64,000 bases of DNA from Hawksworthiomyces lignivorus (taxonomy: Eukaryota > Ascomycota > Sordariomycetes > Ophiostomatales > Ophiostomataceae), in the NCBI GenBank assembly GCA_002917075.1, contig NTMA01000048.1:62001-126000 (forward strand), in the 5' to 3' direction. Made by a program: the position numbers and the translations under genes. The notes below the pieces were generated by a model that saw only the letters and a program-made list of their open reading frames with translations, searched no databases and was not told where the DNA came from. Below are positions 1 to 12,456 of this stretch, piece after piece; position 1 is the first letter of the stretch, and each line of letters opens with the position of its first letter.

Positions 1-2104
1 TCCTATTCTTGTCGCCTGTCGCAGCATTGCATTTTTGTAGTTTAACCAGCAGTCGGTCACGTCACTCGCATCAGCCTGATAGCATAATGTCGGAGTCGTC
101 TACCAGGGCGCTGTTCTTCTAGCTACGGTTCAGCATGGCCGGCATGCCGCCAACGGGAACGAGCTCGTCCTCACTCAGGCCATCTCATAATAGCATGGAG
201 AGCTCTTCCGGCACGCTCCGGACCTCCTCGATGGACGTCTTCCAGTTCCACCACGCCTCACAGTCAGGAACCATGGCGTGAGACAATGCGTGTGTGCTTA
301 ATCTCTGTGCACAAATTGTACACTCTCGTTTCCTACGGGGGATACCACCTGTCGTGAAAAGGAGCCAAATCGCCACAGGACAAGGGGCCTCTGACAGTGC
401 TCACAGCTCCCGCAAAGGTGCCCAAGCACATTCTAGCTACGATATGCTCTTAGGAGGCAAAGCACACCCGCAACGGGCAGGCGTGAATCTCTGATTACTG
501 GTCATGGAGTCTCCCTCTCCGCAGCCTTGCATCAAACGTACACCGGCTCTCCGCAGGATCCGAGACGACGTAGTGCTTCACTCCATTGGACGTTTGCAAT
601 ACCATTGAACCTAAGATTTCGGAAAACTGGACTATCCAAGTGCGAGCACAGGCCTCTACACTTTCGCCATTCTCTCTTCTCCTCTACGCATACAACATCG
701 CCTTCATCCGCTGCACTCGTCTCTTTCCTCGCCTGCTGCATTATGTCCAATAATAACCAATTCCAAGAGGAAGACAGCATCAAGTGGCTCCTAAATGTGG
801 TCCCACTTTAGAAGCCTAAAAGCAAATGGCCAATACCGGAACAGACGGGAAATGCAGAGGAAGCAAGGAAATGAGGTTAAGTTCAAGAGTGAAGCAAAAG
901 CAAGATGACAAAGGCAGTCAACTGGCCAGCCAGCTGCCACTGTCGCTGCCAGCTGTGCAGCCGGCGTGTTTTTCCCTTTAGGGCAGACCCTCGCCAGTGT
1001 GCCCCAGCGCTTAGTCTCGGTGTTTCACCCCGAGCTCAGCGAGAGTCATCCCAGATTTACTCCGCAGAGTCGCCCAGAGGGACCTCTAAAACTTGTCTCC
1101 AGCAGTTCTTCCGCCAATCACAGAACCGTCCAACGTGCGAAGCGGGGAACACCAGTCAGAGGCTTGGGGAAAAGAGAGAAATCATTCGAGAAATTGGGGA
1201 CTGTGGAGGGAAAAACTTTGAGGGCGTTTAGACGACACAGAAGACCGGCACACCTCCGAAGCACACCGGGACAATACCAGAATCCACAAACCCACGCCCA
1301 GACAGCGCGGAAGCTTTGTCCTGTTGAAGCACTAGCTGGAACGGAAAGCCTGGCATCTGATGCGCTATATTTCGACAGCTGGTCGGTATAAGCCGAAATA
1401 GGAAAGAAAAAAGAAGTAGAAGAAAGAGACGAAAGAAAAGAAACAAAAAGAAAAAATAAGTTGATGCCATGTGTTCCGGTCTGCAGCCTCGTTTTTCTTC
1501 TTTTTCTTCTTTTCTTTCTTTTTCTCCTTTCTCTCCTTCCTCCTCTTCTCTATCTGCATCCCCTTCCCTACCCACTCGCCTTCGCCTTCGCTTCAGCTTC
1601 TTATTCTCCTCTCTGCGGCCGCCGTCTTTTTACCCGCACCTGCAGCCTGCCACCCTTCCCTGTCTCCAAGTTCTCCCCTGCAGCTAGGGCGAGGCCAGGA
1701 GTGACGTATTCTCTCCATTCTCTCTATCCACAACCGCGACAGCCACCACCACCACTACAACATCTACCGCTCCATCCCGCACACCCTCTGCCGCTTCCAA
1801 CCCAACGTCACTCCTCGTCTCCTCTTCTACCCCACGTGCCGCACTTCTACAAGGCCGCTCTTCTTCTCCATTCTTGCAAGCTGCCGGCACAAGAACAAGC
1901 GCAGCTTTCCCCGCATCTTTCTTGCGCTGCTGGTCGACATTGTCTTTGTTTCACGGTCAGGGACTACAACTTCGTTCGGACCGACTTACTTCGCGGCTCT
2001 TTTCCTGGACAAGCAAAGTAGCTTCGCCTCTCTCCCGCCCGCCAACCTCCACCTCCAACCCTGACCCCAACCCCAACCCCAACCCCACCATATCCACACC
2101 TACC
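1..2104. other. Upstream non-coding region and 5' leader of the glycerol kinase gene
   Basis: No reading frame here shows a recognisable domain or biased codon use. From about 1490 to 2100 the + strand is strongly pyrimidine-rich (long C/T stretches), which is typical of promoters and 5' leaders of well-expressed filamentous-fungal genes. The frame of the downstream gene stays open back to an ATG at 1874 (see findings). Bases 1-1400 contain nothing I can assign. Confidence 0.6.
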
Positions 2105-3990
2105 ATGGCGGACAGCAACAGCACCAGCGCCCTGCCGCCGGCGCCGGCCGAGCAGCTGCCGGCGGACGTGGCCATGACGGACGAGGAGCGCGCGCGCGGG
2201 TGGTACGTGGGCAGCATCGACCAGGGGACGACGTCGTCGCGGTTCATCATCTTTGACGGGGCGGGCGTGCCAGTGGCGAGCCACCAGCTCGAGTTCCCCA
2301 ACCTGTACCCGCAGCCCGGGTGGCACGAGCAGGACCCGGCGGCGCTGCTGCGGTCGGTGGAGACGTGCATCGAGGGGGCCATGGCGCAGTTTGCGGCGCG
2401 CGGCCTGGACCCGGCGCGCATCCGCGCCGTGGGCATCACGAACCAGCGCGAGACGGCCGTCGTGTGGGATGCCGAGACGGGCGAGCCGCTGTGCAACGCC
2501 GTGGCCTGGCCCGACACGCGCACGGCCGCGCTGGTGCGCCAGCTGCGCGCCCAGCCCGGCGCCGACCGCCTGCAGGACCTGTGCGGCCTGCCGCTGTCGA
2601 CGTACCCGAGCAGCGTCAAGCTGCGCTGGCTGCTGGACAACAACGAGGCCGTGCGCGCGGCGGCGGCCGCCGGCCGCCTGGCCTTTGGCACCGTCGACTC
2701 GTGGCTCATCTACAAGCTCAACGGCGGGCCCGCCGTAGACGTCCACGTCACCGACAGCACCAACGCCAGCCGCACCATGTTTATGAACCTGCGCGCGCGC
2801 GCCTACGACGACGAGCTGCTGCGCTTCTTCGGCATCGACCGCGCCCAGGTGCGCCTGCCGCGCATCGTGCCCTCGTCGCACGCCACCGCCTTCGGCGCCA
2901 TCGCCGCGGGCCCGCTCGCCGGCGTGCGCATCGCCGGCTGCCTGGGTGACCAGTCCAGCGCGCTCGTCGGCCAGTGCGGCTTCCACCCGGGCATGGCCAA
3001 GAACACGTACGGCACCGGCTGCTTCCTGCTCTACAACGTCGGCGCCGAGCCCGTCATCTCGCGCTCCGGCCTGCTCGCCACCGTCGCCTACGACTTTGGC
3101 GGCGACCACCCGCCCGCCTACGCCCTCGAGGGCAGCATCGCCGTCGCCGGCGCCGGCGTCAACTTCCTCACCGCCAACCTCGGCTTCGCCGCCCAGCCCC
3201 GCGACATCTCCGCTCTCGCCGAGTCCGTCCCCGACAACGGCGGCGTCGTCTTCGTCACCGCCTTCAGCGGCCTCTTTGCCCCCTACTGGATCGACGATGC
3301 CAAGGGCACGCTCTGTACGTTTTTTTTTTCTGATAGTCTGTCTTGTCAAGTTCGTTCTACGCCCGTGCTAACCTTTTTTGTTTTCCCCCCACCTCAGTCG
3401 GCATCACCCAGCACACCAACAAGGGCCACATTGCGCGGGCCACGCTCGAGGCCACGTGCTACCAGACGGCCGCCATCCTGGAAGCCATGGCGCGCGACAG
3501 CGGCCGCCGGTTGGCCAGTCTGGCCGTCGACGGCGGCCTGTCCAGCAGCGATCTGTGCATGCAGACCCAGGCCGACGTCAGCGGCATCCCCGTCGACCGC
3601 CCCGCCATGCGCGAGACCACCGCCCTGGGCGCCGCCATCGCCGCCGGCCTCGCCACGGGAGTCTGGCGCGAGCTGGCCGACCTGCGCGACGTCAACCGCA
3701 CCGGCCGCCGCGTCTTCCGCCCCAGCCCGGACCGCCCCCGCTTCGCCCGCATGATGCGCAAGTGGGAGCAGGCCGTCGAGATGAGCCGCGGCTGGGTCCG
3801 CAACGAGGCCGAGGACGCCCAGGAGGCCGCGCGAGAGGCGGACACCGCGCAGGAAGATCATCGGCAGCAGCAGCAGCAGCCCCAGCAGCAGCCCCAAGAC
3901 GCCGAGCAGCACGACCAGCTGCTAGCTGAGCGGAAGCGAGAGGCGGCCAAGTTGATCGCTGACAGCAGCAGCGAGAGCGTCAAATCATAA
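2105..3990 (+). CDS. GUT1: Glycerol kinase (FGGY carbohydrate kinase)
   Basis: ATP-dependent phosphorylation of glycerol to sn-glycerol 3-phosphate, the entry step of glycerol use. Two exons, 2105-3314 and 3398-3990, flank an 83-bp intron (GTACGT..CAG) and give 600 aa. The phosphate-binding motif GSIDQGTTSSR lies near residues 36-46, GITNQRETAVVWD near 110-122, and the FGGY-type TYGTGCFLLYNVG near 301-313. Splicing restores the family-typical GTLFGITQHTNKGHIARATL. The ATG sits in a good context (ACCATGG). The length exceeds the roughly 500-aa bacterial enzyme because of a short N-terminal lead (about 35 aa) and a C-terminal tail of about 75 aa that is Gln-rich, then charged. GC is very high, so long antisense frames appear that I consider artefacts. 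The gene converges on the GDP-mannose pyrophosphorylase gene. The upstream frame could add an alternative N-terminus. Confidence 0.95.
3315..3397 (+). other. Intron of the glycerol kinase gene
   Basis: It starts GTACGT, contains a T-run and a GCTAAC branch-type motif, and ends CCTCAG. Removing it joins T to TC (Phe) and keeps the kinase frame. Confidence 0.9.
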
Positions 3991-5223
3991 ACTGCCTCTA
4001 GGCACCCTCCGCGCCCAATAAAAAGAAGAAAAAGGAAAAAAGAAAAGAAAAACCATATGTAACGATAGTAACGATAAGAAAGATCCCAATTAAACATGAG
4101 AAATCTTAAATTTCATAAAAGTCCCAACAGGACCATGAATCAACACCCACAAGGCCCCCCTCAGCCAGTCGGATCAGTTCATGTGTTACCCTAATCAATC
4201 GTAGAGGACGTGCCAAAACTTGATGCAGACGTCTCAGGCCGCAATCCACAACGAAATGCTTAACTTCCTCTCTGCGTGGGTCTTTTTGCAGGCTCAGCTG
4301 CCGTTTAGGGACGTGCAAATGTTGGACATTTGGTCCTTTCTGGAAGCGCGTCAGCCCCTGATCGGACCTTGCACAACATTCCACACGACTGACGAGCTCG
4401 CATGTCTCACTCGCCCTCAGTCTCCCAACCAGTCAAAGGCGTCACGGAAACACGGTTCAGCACTAACGGAAGAGATTGCATGTTGCATGTGTTTTATTCG
4501 TTGATTCTCTTCCCTGATTGTTCTTCTCTTTATTTTTGGTCAGATTATTATTATGACGAAAATACTCTTTGGTTGCATGTTACGCGTTAGGAGAAGAAGA
4601 AGAAAAGATGTGAGAAACGAAGATGTATCTAAAGCCCATTTTTTTCATGAAACCAACATGTAGCTACCACAGCAGCACCGGCGACAACAACCCAAGTTCA
4701 AAAGCTCCGCGTGCGATTAACATGCAAGTATTTGCTAATTTCCGACGCCAGGTCATTCCAGATCTTTCTATGTATATCGCGAGAAAAGCGTAAAAAAAAG
4801 GAGCAGAGAGGTGGTGTGTTTTTTATTCTTTGATTTTAGTTCCCTCCAAACCAAACCACAGAAAAACATACGGTAAGAAGCGTCTGAAGAGGGGAAAATA
4901 CGAAGGGGGTGCAAGAATCAAAACAGATGCATGGTGGTGGGAGAAAAGGTGGTCGAAAGGCCCCGGTTGAATAGGCACACGTGAAGATAACGTACCATAT
5001 CCTTCTTATAACGAAGAACCCTCCAGAAAGAAGAAAAAAAAACGGAGGGTGGGGAAACGAGCTTGGAAAAAATAGAAAGGGGGTATAGTTTTTTTTTGGT
5101 TCGTAGTTTGGGAAAAAGAGACACGGGAACGAGGCTTTGGGTGCCAGGAAGATCCGGGTCGATCCCGTGGAAACGGTCCAGTGATTTTCCAATTTGCAAA
5201 AGGTACGATCAGAGAGATCCCAT
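3991..5223. other. Convergent 3' intergenic region
   Basis: About 1.2 kb between two genes that end toward each other. Only short chance frames are seen. TTTATT at 4822-4827 could be the AATAAA signal of the minus-strand gene. Nothing else is recognised. Confidence 0.6.
4017..4022 (+). terminator. AATAAA poly(A)-type signal after glycerol kinase
   Basis: A canonical AATAAA hexamer 26 nt past the stop codon, followed by an A-rich stretch. No transcript evidence is available, so the real 3' end may be elsewhere. Confidence 0.35.
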
Positions 5224-6820
5224 CTACATGATAATAGCGGGAGCGTCAACGTTCGCCTTGATGCTCTTGTGGGGCAGGACGCTGCCGCCGTTGACGTAGA
5301 TCTCGTCGCCAATGGTGACGTCGTCGCCCAGGACGGTGACGTTCTCGAGGCGGGCCCAGCGGCCGACGGTGCTGTTCCAGCCGACAATGGTGCTCTTGAC
5401 CCAGGCGTGGTCCTTGACCTTGGAGCCGGACAGCAGCACGCAGCGCTGCAGGCGGACACCGTCGCCGACGACGACGTTGGGGCCGATGGTGACGTTGGGG
5501 CCTATCCGGCAGTTCTTGCCGATCTTGGCGGTGGGGTCAATGAGCACGTTGCCGCCGTGCACGTAGGGGGCGGACGGCGGGGTGAGCAGCTTGGAGCCCT
5601 TCTTGGTCAGGGAGGACAGGTACAGGCAGGTGCCCGTCAGGAAGTCCTTGGGCTGGCCGACGTCCATCCAGTAGCCCTCGAGGTCGAACGAGTGTAGCTG
5701 GCCGTCGCGGACCATGGCGGGGAAGGTCTCCTGCTCGATGGAGGTGGGGCGCAGCTCGATGCGCTTGAGCGCAGAGGTGTTGAGGAGGTAGAGGCCGGCA
5801 TTGATGCGGTTGCCGACGAACTCGACGGGCTTCTCGACGAAGCGGTCAATGCGCGAGGGGTGGTTCGGCTTGTGGACGATGACACCGTACTTGGACGGCT
5901 CCTCGACCTTGGTGACGACAATGGTGCCCTCGTCGCCGTGGGCCTTGTGGAAGGCAGCAAGCTCCTTGAAGGGGAAGTCGCAGATGACATCGGAGTTGAG
6001 GACGAAGAAGGGTGAGTCGTCCTTCAGGAGCACCTTCTCGGCGAGCTTTAATGGGCCGGCCGTGCCAAGAGGTTCTGACTCGATGGAGAAGGTGATGTTG
6101 ATGCCGAACTCGTCGGCGATCTGTGGAGGAAGCATAGCATGTCAGCTACTTGGTGTTGTTCTTCTACTTCTTCTTCCCGCACTGCTTTCTTTTCCCCGGA
6201 TGGAGATCTACTCCATGGTTTCTGTCTCCCCCTCAGTCCCCCCTCCCCTCCCCCAATATTCATCCGTCGTATAAAACGTACCTGAGCCAGGCGGCCCTCC
6301 ATGACCTCGGGGCGGTAGTTGACAGCGAGCACTACATCAGTGACTCCTGCTGCGGCAAGAGCTTCAATCTGGTGCAGAATCATGGGCTTGTTGCCAAACT
6401 CGACAAGAGGCTTGGGCAGAGTCAGGGTCTAGAAAGGGTGAAAAGCATGGCGAGTCAGCTACAGTTGCGGGTCTTTGGCGGTGTGCAGTACGCTCGAGGC
6501 GCTGCTCAGCAAAGGCGGGACAGAGGAGTTGCGTACGAGAGGCCGCAGACGCGTGCCAAAACCGCCGACGAGAATGAGGGCTGCGAGGTGGGAGAGAAGA
6601 CATGTTAGCTAAACGACCGCAAAGGGGGTAGTCGACGTCAGAAGCTACAGGAAGAGCAATGGCACTGGAATATGGCAAAAGCAGATACCAGCTCTGCACG
6701 TCAGGTCGGTAGGCAAGCAAGCTGGCATACGGATACCGAACGAACAGTAGAGCACAACAAACACAAGCCTTTGGAGTGCTACGGCTTTATATAAAACACA
6801 GATATATACATACCCTTCAT
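5224..6820 (-). CDS. mpg1: GDP-mannose pyrophosphorylase (mannose-1-phosphate guanylyltransferase)
   Basis: Makes GDP-mannose from mannose 1-phosphate and GTP in the cytosol, the donor for N- and O-glycosylation, GPI anchors and wall mannan. Four exons on the minus strand, 6820-6814, 6580-6537, 6428-6282 and 6120-5224, give exactly 364 aa, the usual length of the fungal enzyme. The nucleotidyltransferase signature [11 protein letters not shown] is at residues 8-18 and is split by the second intron. [13 protein letters not shown] follows, and RFVEKP is the sugar-phosphate-site motif. The C-terminal third shows hexapeptide left-handed beta-helix repeats ([20 protein letters not shown]) and ends in APAIIM. 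The first coding exon is only 7 nt (ATG AAG G). The leader upstream is CT-rich on the coding strand, as expected of a strongly transcribed gene. Confidence 0.96.
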
Positions 6821-9800
6821 TTTGAGAGTGTGGTGATATTAGTCGAACCGATTGGGTCGAGAAAGCGAGAACGGGTAGAAGTAAAGCGAAGTGGATAAAC
6901 GGGTGTCGAAACGAGCGTGAAGAAGAGAAAATAAATAAATAAACAGAAGCGATGAAGAATGGGTCTCAAAGAGAGAAGTCTGGATATGCTTTGGTTTGAG
7001 GAGTGAATATAGAGAAGAAGAGAGGAAGAAGAGGAAGAGAGAAAAGAGGAAATGAAGTTCAGAGGACGAAGAGGTCAGAGCAGCAGCAGAGAGACATCAG
7101 ACAGCCAGAAAAGGAAGAATGGAAAGGAGAAGACGAGAAAGTTGGAAGGTGTCCTGAAAGTGGGGCTCTGGGCAATAACTAAAAGGGAGGTACAAAAGCA
7201 ATCTAATTGGAAGAGAGGGGGGGAAGCGCGAGTGAGTGGGTGAGAGGGGAGGGAAAGAAGGGGTGGATAAAAAAAAATTATTACTTAAAAAAATTTAAAA
7301 ATAGGGGAGAGGGGGGGAAAGAGGTAGGGGGAGGTATTAGGGGACGAACACAGAGAGAGAAAGAGCCACAGGCAATGAAGAGATACAAGCACAAGCACAA
7401 CTGAAGGGGCTACGTTGCTGCAGCTAGAGAGGGTATCGTGCTCGTACACACTCCGTATTCAATATGCTTGAGTTCTGCTTATTAGTTACGAGAAGGGCAA
7501 GGAGCAGGGACACGAGCAGGACATGAGCAGGCACGAACAGACACGAACAAGTAGACACGACCTAAGCACGAGTAGGCACGAGGAAGTCGCCCTCGTGTGT
7601 TTTGTATGCTTGTTATTTCGTTACGAATGCCAGGTACGAGCAGCAATGAGTAGCGGCCAGATGGCAGCTTCTGTCTTGCGCCCTCGTCCTGTCCCTTTCC
7701 GAATTGGGTAGTTATTAAATATTTTGACTGGCACGCGAAATTGTTCGGATTGGGCAGAAAAGAAAAAAAAAAAAAGGGCCAAAAAGCGCCCAAAAAATAC
7801 AGCAACTAGAGATATTGGCATATCATATACAGCGTACGGACTACGACGTAATACACACATGTATGTGATAATATGAAATAGACGAACAGCATCGCCAGAG
7901 TGCTGGCGCACGGCTGCTACTTTTCTGAAGCTGTCAAACTCTTCTGGCAGAAGAGAGGAAGCATCCGTGTCTGCAGCAACAAGCGGTTCATGACGCAAGT
8001 CCCGCATCCCTTGACAGCTCTCCGCAGCATGCACATCCGCTCCCACACATCAATGCCCATATATGTAAAACGTGCTACCGCTGTCCAGGCAAAATCGTCA
8101 TCTGCGATGCTCGATAGATTGCGCCGCATGGAGTACGAGCAGGAATACTCAGCGAAACAGGGTCGAACCAGGATCCGCATAAGTTTCAAGCACGCAGCGT
8201 CAGATAGTCCTCGTATACGTACTCTTACTCCATACAAGCAAGCTCCACAGCGCTGAACGCCCAGAGTGGTCTATAGACTAGGAGTCCTCCGTAGTGAGGA
8301 CAGACCTCTTTGCTTAGCTTGTCTTTCGCTGGAAGCTACAACGTCTTAGACGACGGGAGTTCTCTGCGCTAAGAATAGGGGCCCCGTTCGATGCACCCAC
8401 CTGGTCGTAATGGTCCGAACTGCAAGATTGATGGCGCCCCCAGCTGGGACTTAGGCTCACTGGCTCGACAGGCTTCATACCAAGAAAGTCCATCGCCCAA
8501 AATTGGCTGCGCCCCTGGTGGCGCGATGTTCATGGGGAAGACGGAAGTCGGATCGCAGAAGGCAAAATACATGTAAAAGGTACGGGAGTAGAAGTGGAAG
8601 CAGCTTTTTCTTTTCTTTTTCGTCCGTTATTATATTTTATTATTTATTTAATTTTCTTCTTTTTTTTTTTTAGTTTAATTTTGACCCTTACCCGGAATTT
8701 GACAATCAAAGCAAGCCGCCCGCCAAAACTTTCCCGCCAAAATGAGCGATGCACTCGTGATCTCCCCCATGAGATGGCAATTTTCCCGGTCAGGTGGTTT
8801 TATGCGCAACTCGTATCTGATGCCAATTGCCTCGTGTTCAATCTCGCCCCTTCCTTCTCCAGATGCGACCAAGGGATAAAAAGGATGGGCAGGCAAAATC
8901 GAAAGATATACTACAGGCACAGCCCTTTGAGCCTTGTTGTTCTGGAGCCGGGGCATTGATCAATCGCAAGAAAAGGACGTCATGGGCGAGATGGGGAAAT
9001 AGGGGAAAGCCACAACCCGAATTCGACGCAATGGGGAAAAATGCTTCCATGTGGAAAAGGGGTGTGGGTTCCTTATTTCCCATCGCCATACGGAGTATAT
9101 ATGTACGAGTATAATAAGAGATACGATACTAAAGTAAATGCCTATATTGTACAAATGCGGCCAATCACCAACTAGAGGCACCAGCACGAGCTACTGTACT
9201 TTCTGTCTTTTTTTTTCATAAGTGAAATGCCGCATGAATTTCGACGCTTTATTACAGCACGTCGTATCTCCATTAAAATTAAACAATACATGTACATCAC
9301 CCTTTCTCTGTACTCCGTAGGCAACTCTCCCAAGTCTCTCTAATATGTGAAATATGACATGACATCGAAAGCAATCGCGTGGCATCTCCATTCTACCATT
9401 GTTTCTAGCCCTTGCAAAACAGTCCGTATTCTATTAATACGTGTTTCATCAAAAATGCCCACGTTTGCGCTACTAGGGCGCGGTCAAGCGTAGTAGATGA
9501 CGATCGCCGCGCGTGCAAATCCTTGTCATAGAAGCAACTTTGCAGAGAGGAAGATTGGATGATCAGATACAGGACCTGCAGAGCTGGGAAATTGTCATGA
9601 GGCTGACGGCACACACTTGCACAGCTCTCGACTAGCAATATCTTCTCCACGCAGAACTCACAACGAGAACAGGCGCCGCGCGAGGTCTCGTTGCGCACCC
9701 TCACGTATCTATTGCTAATGCACCATCGTGATACTGAGACTCTGACCGTGATATTCCGCCACCTTGCGCGTCTCATTACCATTGCTTCATATGTTGAAGG

Positions 9801-12456
9801 CGAGTTTGCAGGGCATGTAGTAAGCCGCCTTTCGGGAGGGCTTGTAAGAGCATAAAACTGCTGTGAAATTTGGTTCGTCCAGAACAGAGCATCCAATCAA
9901 CTAATTGGCACTTTCAAAAGCTCTTGGATAGCGGTGGAATCAATGCAAATCGAGACAATGTGGCTAAAAGCACCTTGGCCTGCTTGCATGGAAGCCGTAA
10001 TCCAATTCCGACCGCCAGACAAGCTATTACCGTGCTCTAATACATTCGTCAAAGACTCCAAAGAGCTCTTTGGCTGCGTCGAGCGATGAGCAAGGCATTC
10101 CAGTTGGAATGATATTGCTTTGAGCCGGCCCCAAACACCTCGACCGCTAACACGCTTGAAACGGCAGAAAAGCACAAGGAGAGTCCCGTCATAGGTGTGC
10201 AGTAAGTGTTATCTTTGTGCAATAATTTAATTATTAATATACCGATTCGGGATCATATCACGTTGCATATTTGATATATCGGCGTGAAAGCCAGGCGACC
10301 ATTCGAAATACCACCGGCCTCTCTTCATCACAACTTTGCGTAGGACACTTTTCCGTACCGCAGCACAATCTAACATCAAAGTTGAGTACTGTCTTTGTTC
10401 GAAGCAAAGCAGTCCACATGGCATGCCGAGTGAACATTTTTTGCACTCCTGATAGCATCTATGTCCGGCACGATAACGATGGGTTTTTTCTGGTGTAAAT
10501 AGAGATCCAGGCACTTGGATGGGTCATACTAACAAATCCATAAAGTTTCGCCTGTCAACATCGAGTGGATGAGGATCTTGTTATGGCGCAGACTTGCTCC
10601 ATCATTTCAGATCAAAAATAACGGACAGTTAGTGCACTGAATCAAGAGAGACCACTTGCATTTGACTCCTCTAGATAATTTGTCTTGTATATTGCTTTTT
10701 GTGAACCGCTGACGGCTTTTCATTACATCGTTAGTCAAAAGTGAGACTTTTGAGCAGAGAGAAGAGAAGTTTTTTGTCGTAAACATCGTTTAGAAGAAAT
10801 CAGATAACCGACCATGAACCCAAAAAGAACAAAAACGGCCGTGAAGTTTTGGATAAAGCAGTAAAAATGTAGTAGTCGTTAAGTCGTTAATTGCATCTTT
10901 CACATGTAGTTTGCTCCCCCATTCGATTCTAAAGAGGGCCAAAAAAATTGAAATGAAAAGAAAAAGAGGCCAAAATCTGGCAAATGAGATAAAAGAGAAC
11001 TTGAAAAAGAACAACATCCAACAAGCCCAACCGCTGTGCATAAAAGAAAGCTTTTCATATGCTACCATAGCAAAACAAATAGTCAATATCTCATCATCTC
11101 GTCGCTTTCCGTCTGTCAACTCTTTCTCGAAGGTGCTTGTGATAGTATCGAAAGACGGTGGAGGGTGAATTTCAACTCCATTTTTTTTTTTTTCGGAATA
11201 GCACACAACTACCAAATCAACTACCAGGGCTTTAAGAAGCCCGAAGCCAACCTTCCAGCATATAAAAAGAGAACACGAATAGTCGAATGTTGAAGGTGGA
11301 AAGAACAAGTAGTCGAGAAAAGAACGCGCAAAAGTAGATTCGACGGTGGGCAAGGAACAATGACAATTGAAAGACCTCTGTGGCCAAAGACATCTTCCAA
11401 GGTTCCTTCAGACAGCAAATCGTATCGTTCGAAGCTTGAGGAGCCTCACAGGAAATAGGAAAGCGCAATATAAAAATGGGGAGTCCGGCTCTTAGCGTTA
11501 AGGAGGAGTGCTCTAAGAACGTTCAAATCCAGCTGTGACGGTCCGGCAATGCCTGGTCAAGAGTAAAGAAGATCTGAATGGCCTTGGAGTCCTCAGTACC
11601 GGTCTATTAACAATAATCCCTATGAGTCCACCGAGGGTGATGTCGACTTCAAGTAAATGAAATTCAAGAAAAGCAGGCCATCTCCTCTTAGGGCCGCAAA
11701 TCTTGAAGACGAACGAAAACCAGGAGACAATAGACTAGTCCCAGAATTAAATGTAGGAATAGAAACATCAAAAGAGGAGAAGCCGCCGCGTCTATATCGT
11801 AAGTGTCATAAAGGTCGGATCGTTTCGTTCAAGAAAGAAAATGCAATGGACGTCGTCATGCAATGCAATATCGTAAAGAGAATAAGGATTTCAGGGGTTT
11901 GTATCAGATACTTTTTTGCGGCTGCGTCCTTGCCCTTTTGCCCGCATCATTCTTTTGCAGTTCGACTTTTGAGTTGGCCCCCCATAAGGCCAACGGGTAT
12001 TTCTCCGTGGGAAATGTCGTGAAAGTGATGAAGCTGCGAAGCTCCGTTTGGAAAGTTTATTGTATCATCGGGGAAACATTAAAAAAGGCAGAATGGCGAA
12101 GTGCCATGAAGCTGGAAAGAGAAAGAAAAGAAGAAAGAAATAGGGGAAAGAAAAAAAAATTAAAGGAAAACAAGACGAGAACAGCGAAGACAAGCCATGT
12201 CACAAGGCTGTGTATCAAATCCGGAAGTTCGATTGGATAGCCGTGTCCGGAAAACAAAGTACCACAAAATATTGACGTATCGGTCAGGGGTTCTCAGTGG
12301 CAGATCCTTGTGAACGGGGCATTCCTCCCAACCAATCTCCGTACGATTGGTAAAACAAAGACAAGGCTCCAGGTGGGTGTCCGCAAGTTGTCCGAATTGT
12401 TTGCTCCCATTCGCTCAAATTGCCAGGCTCGTTAGCAGACAAAAGAAAAGCCAGGC
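6821..12456. other. Intergenic region, 5.6 kb
   Basis: The first 500 bp (6821-7330) are GA-rich on the + strand, the CT-rich leader/promoter of the minus-strand GDP-mannose gene. At 7490-7590 there is a degenerate short repeat around ACGAGCAGG/GCACGAG. T-rich tracts occur near 8640-8680. A minus-strand frame at 10175-9405, broken by one TGA, is treated under findings. TACGGAGTA/TACTCCGTA copies lie at 9089-9097 and 9311-9319. I recognise no complete gene, tRNA or transposon. Confidence 0.5.
7490..7590. repeat. Degenerate short tandem repeat (ACGAGCAGG-like)
   Basis: Roughly ten imperfect copies of an 8-10 nt word related to ACGAGCAGG or GCACGAACA follow one another. The copies have diverged too far to be a recent microsatellite. 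No coding role is apparent. Confidence 0.45.

Noticed and set aside
1964..3349. 461-codon antisense frame opposite glycerol kinase
   Set aside because: It is the expected by-product of high GC3 coding sequence. It has no motif and overlaps a certain gene.
8090..8240. B-box-like GGTTCGACC on the minus strand suggesting a tRNA
   Set aside because: No matching T-stem, anticodon stem or acceptor stem could be drawn around it.
10790..11353. 187-codon minus-strand frame rich in Phe and Leu
   Set aside because: It arises from an AT-rich, low-complexity tract. No domain and no gene-like codon use.
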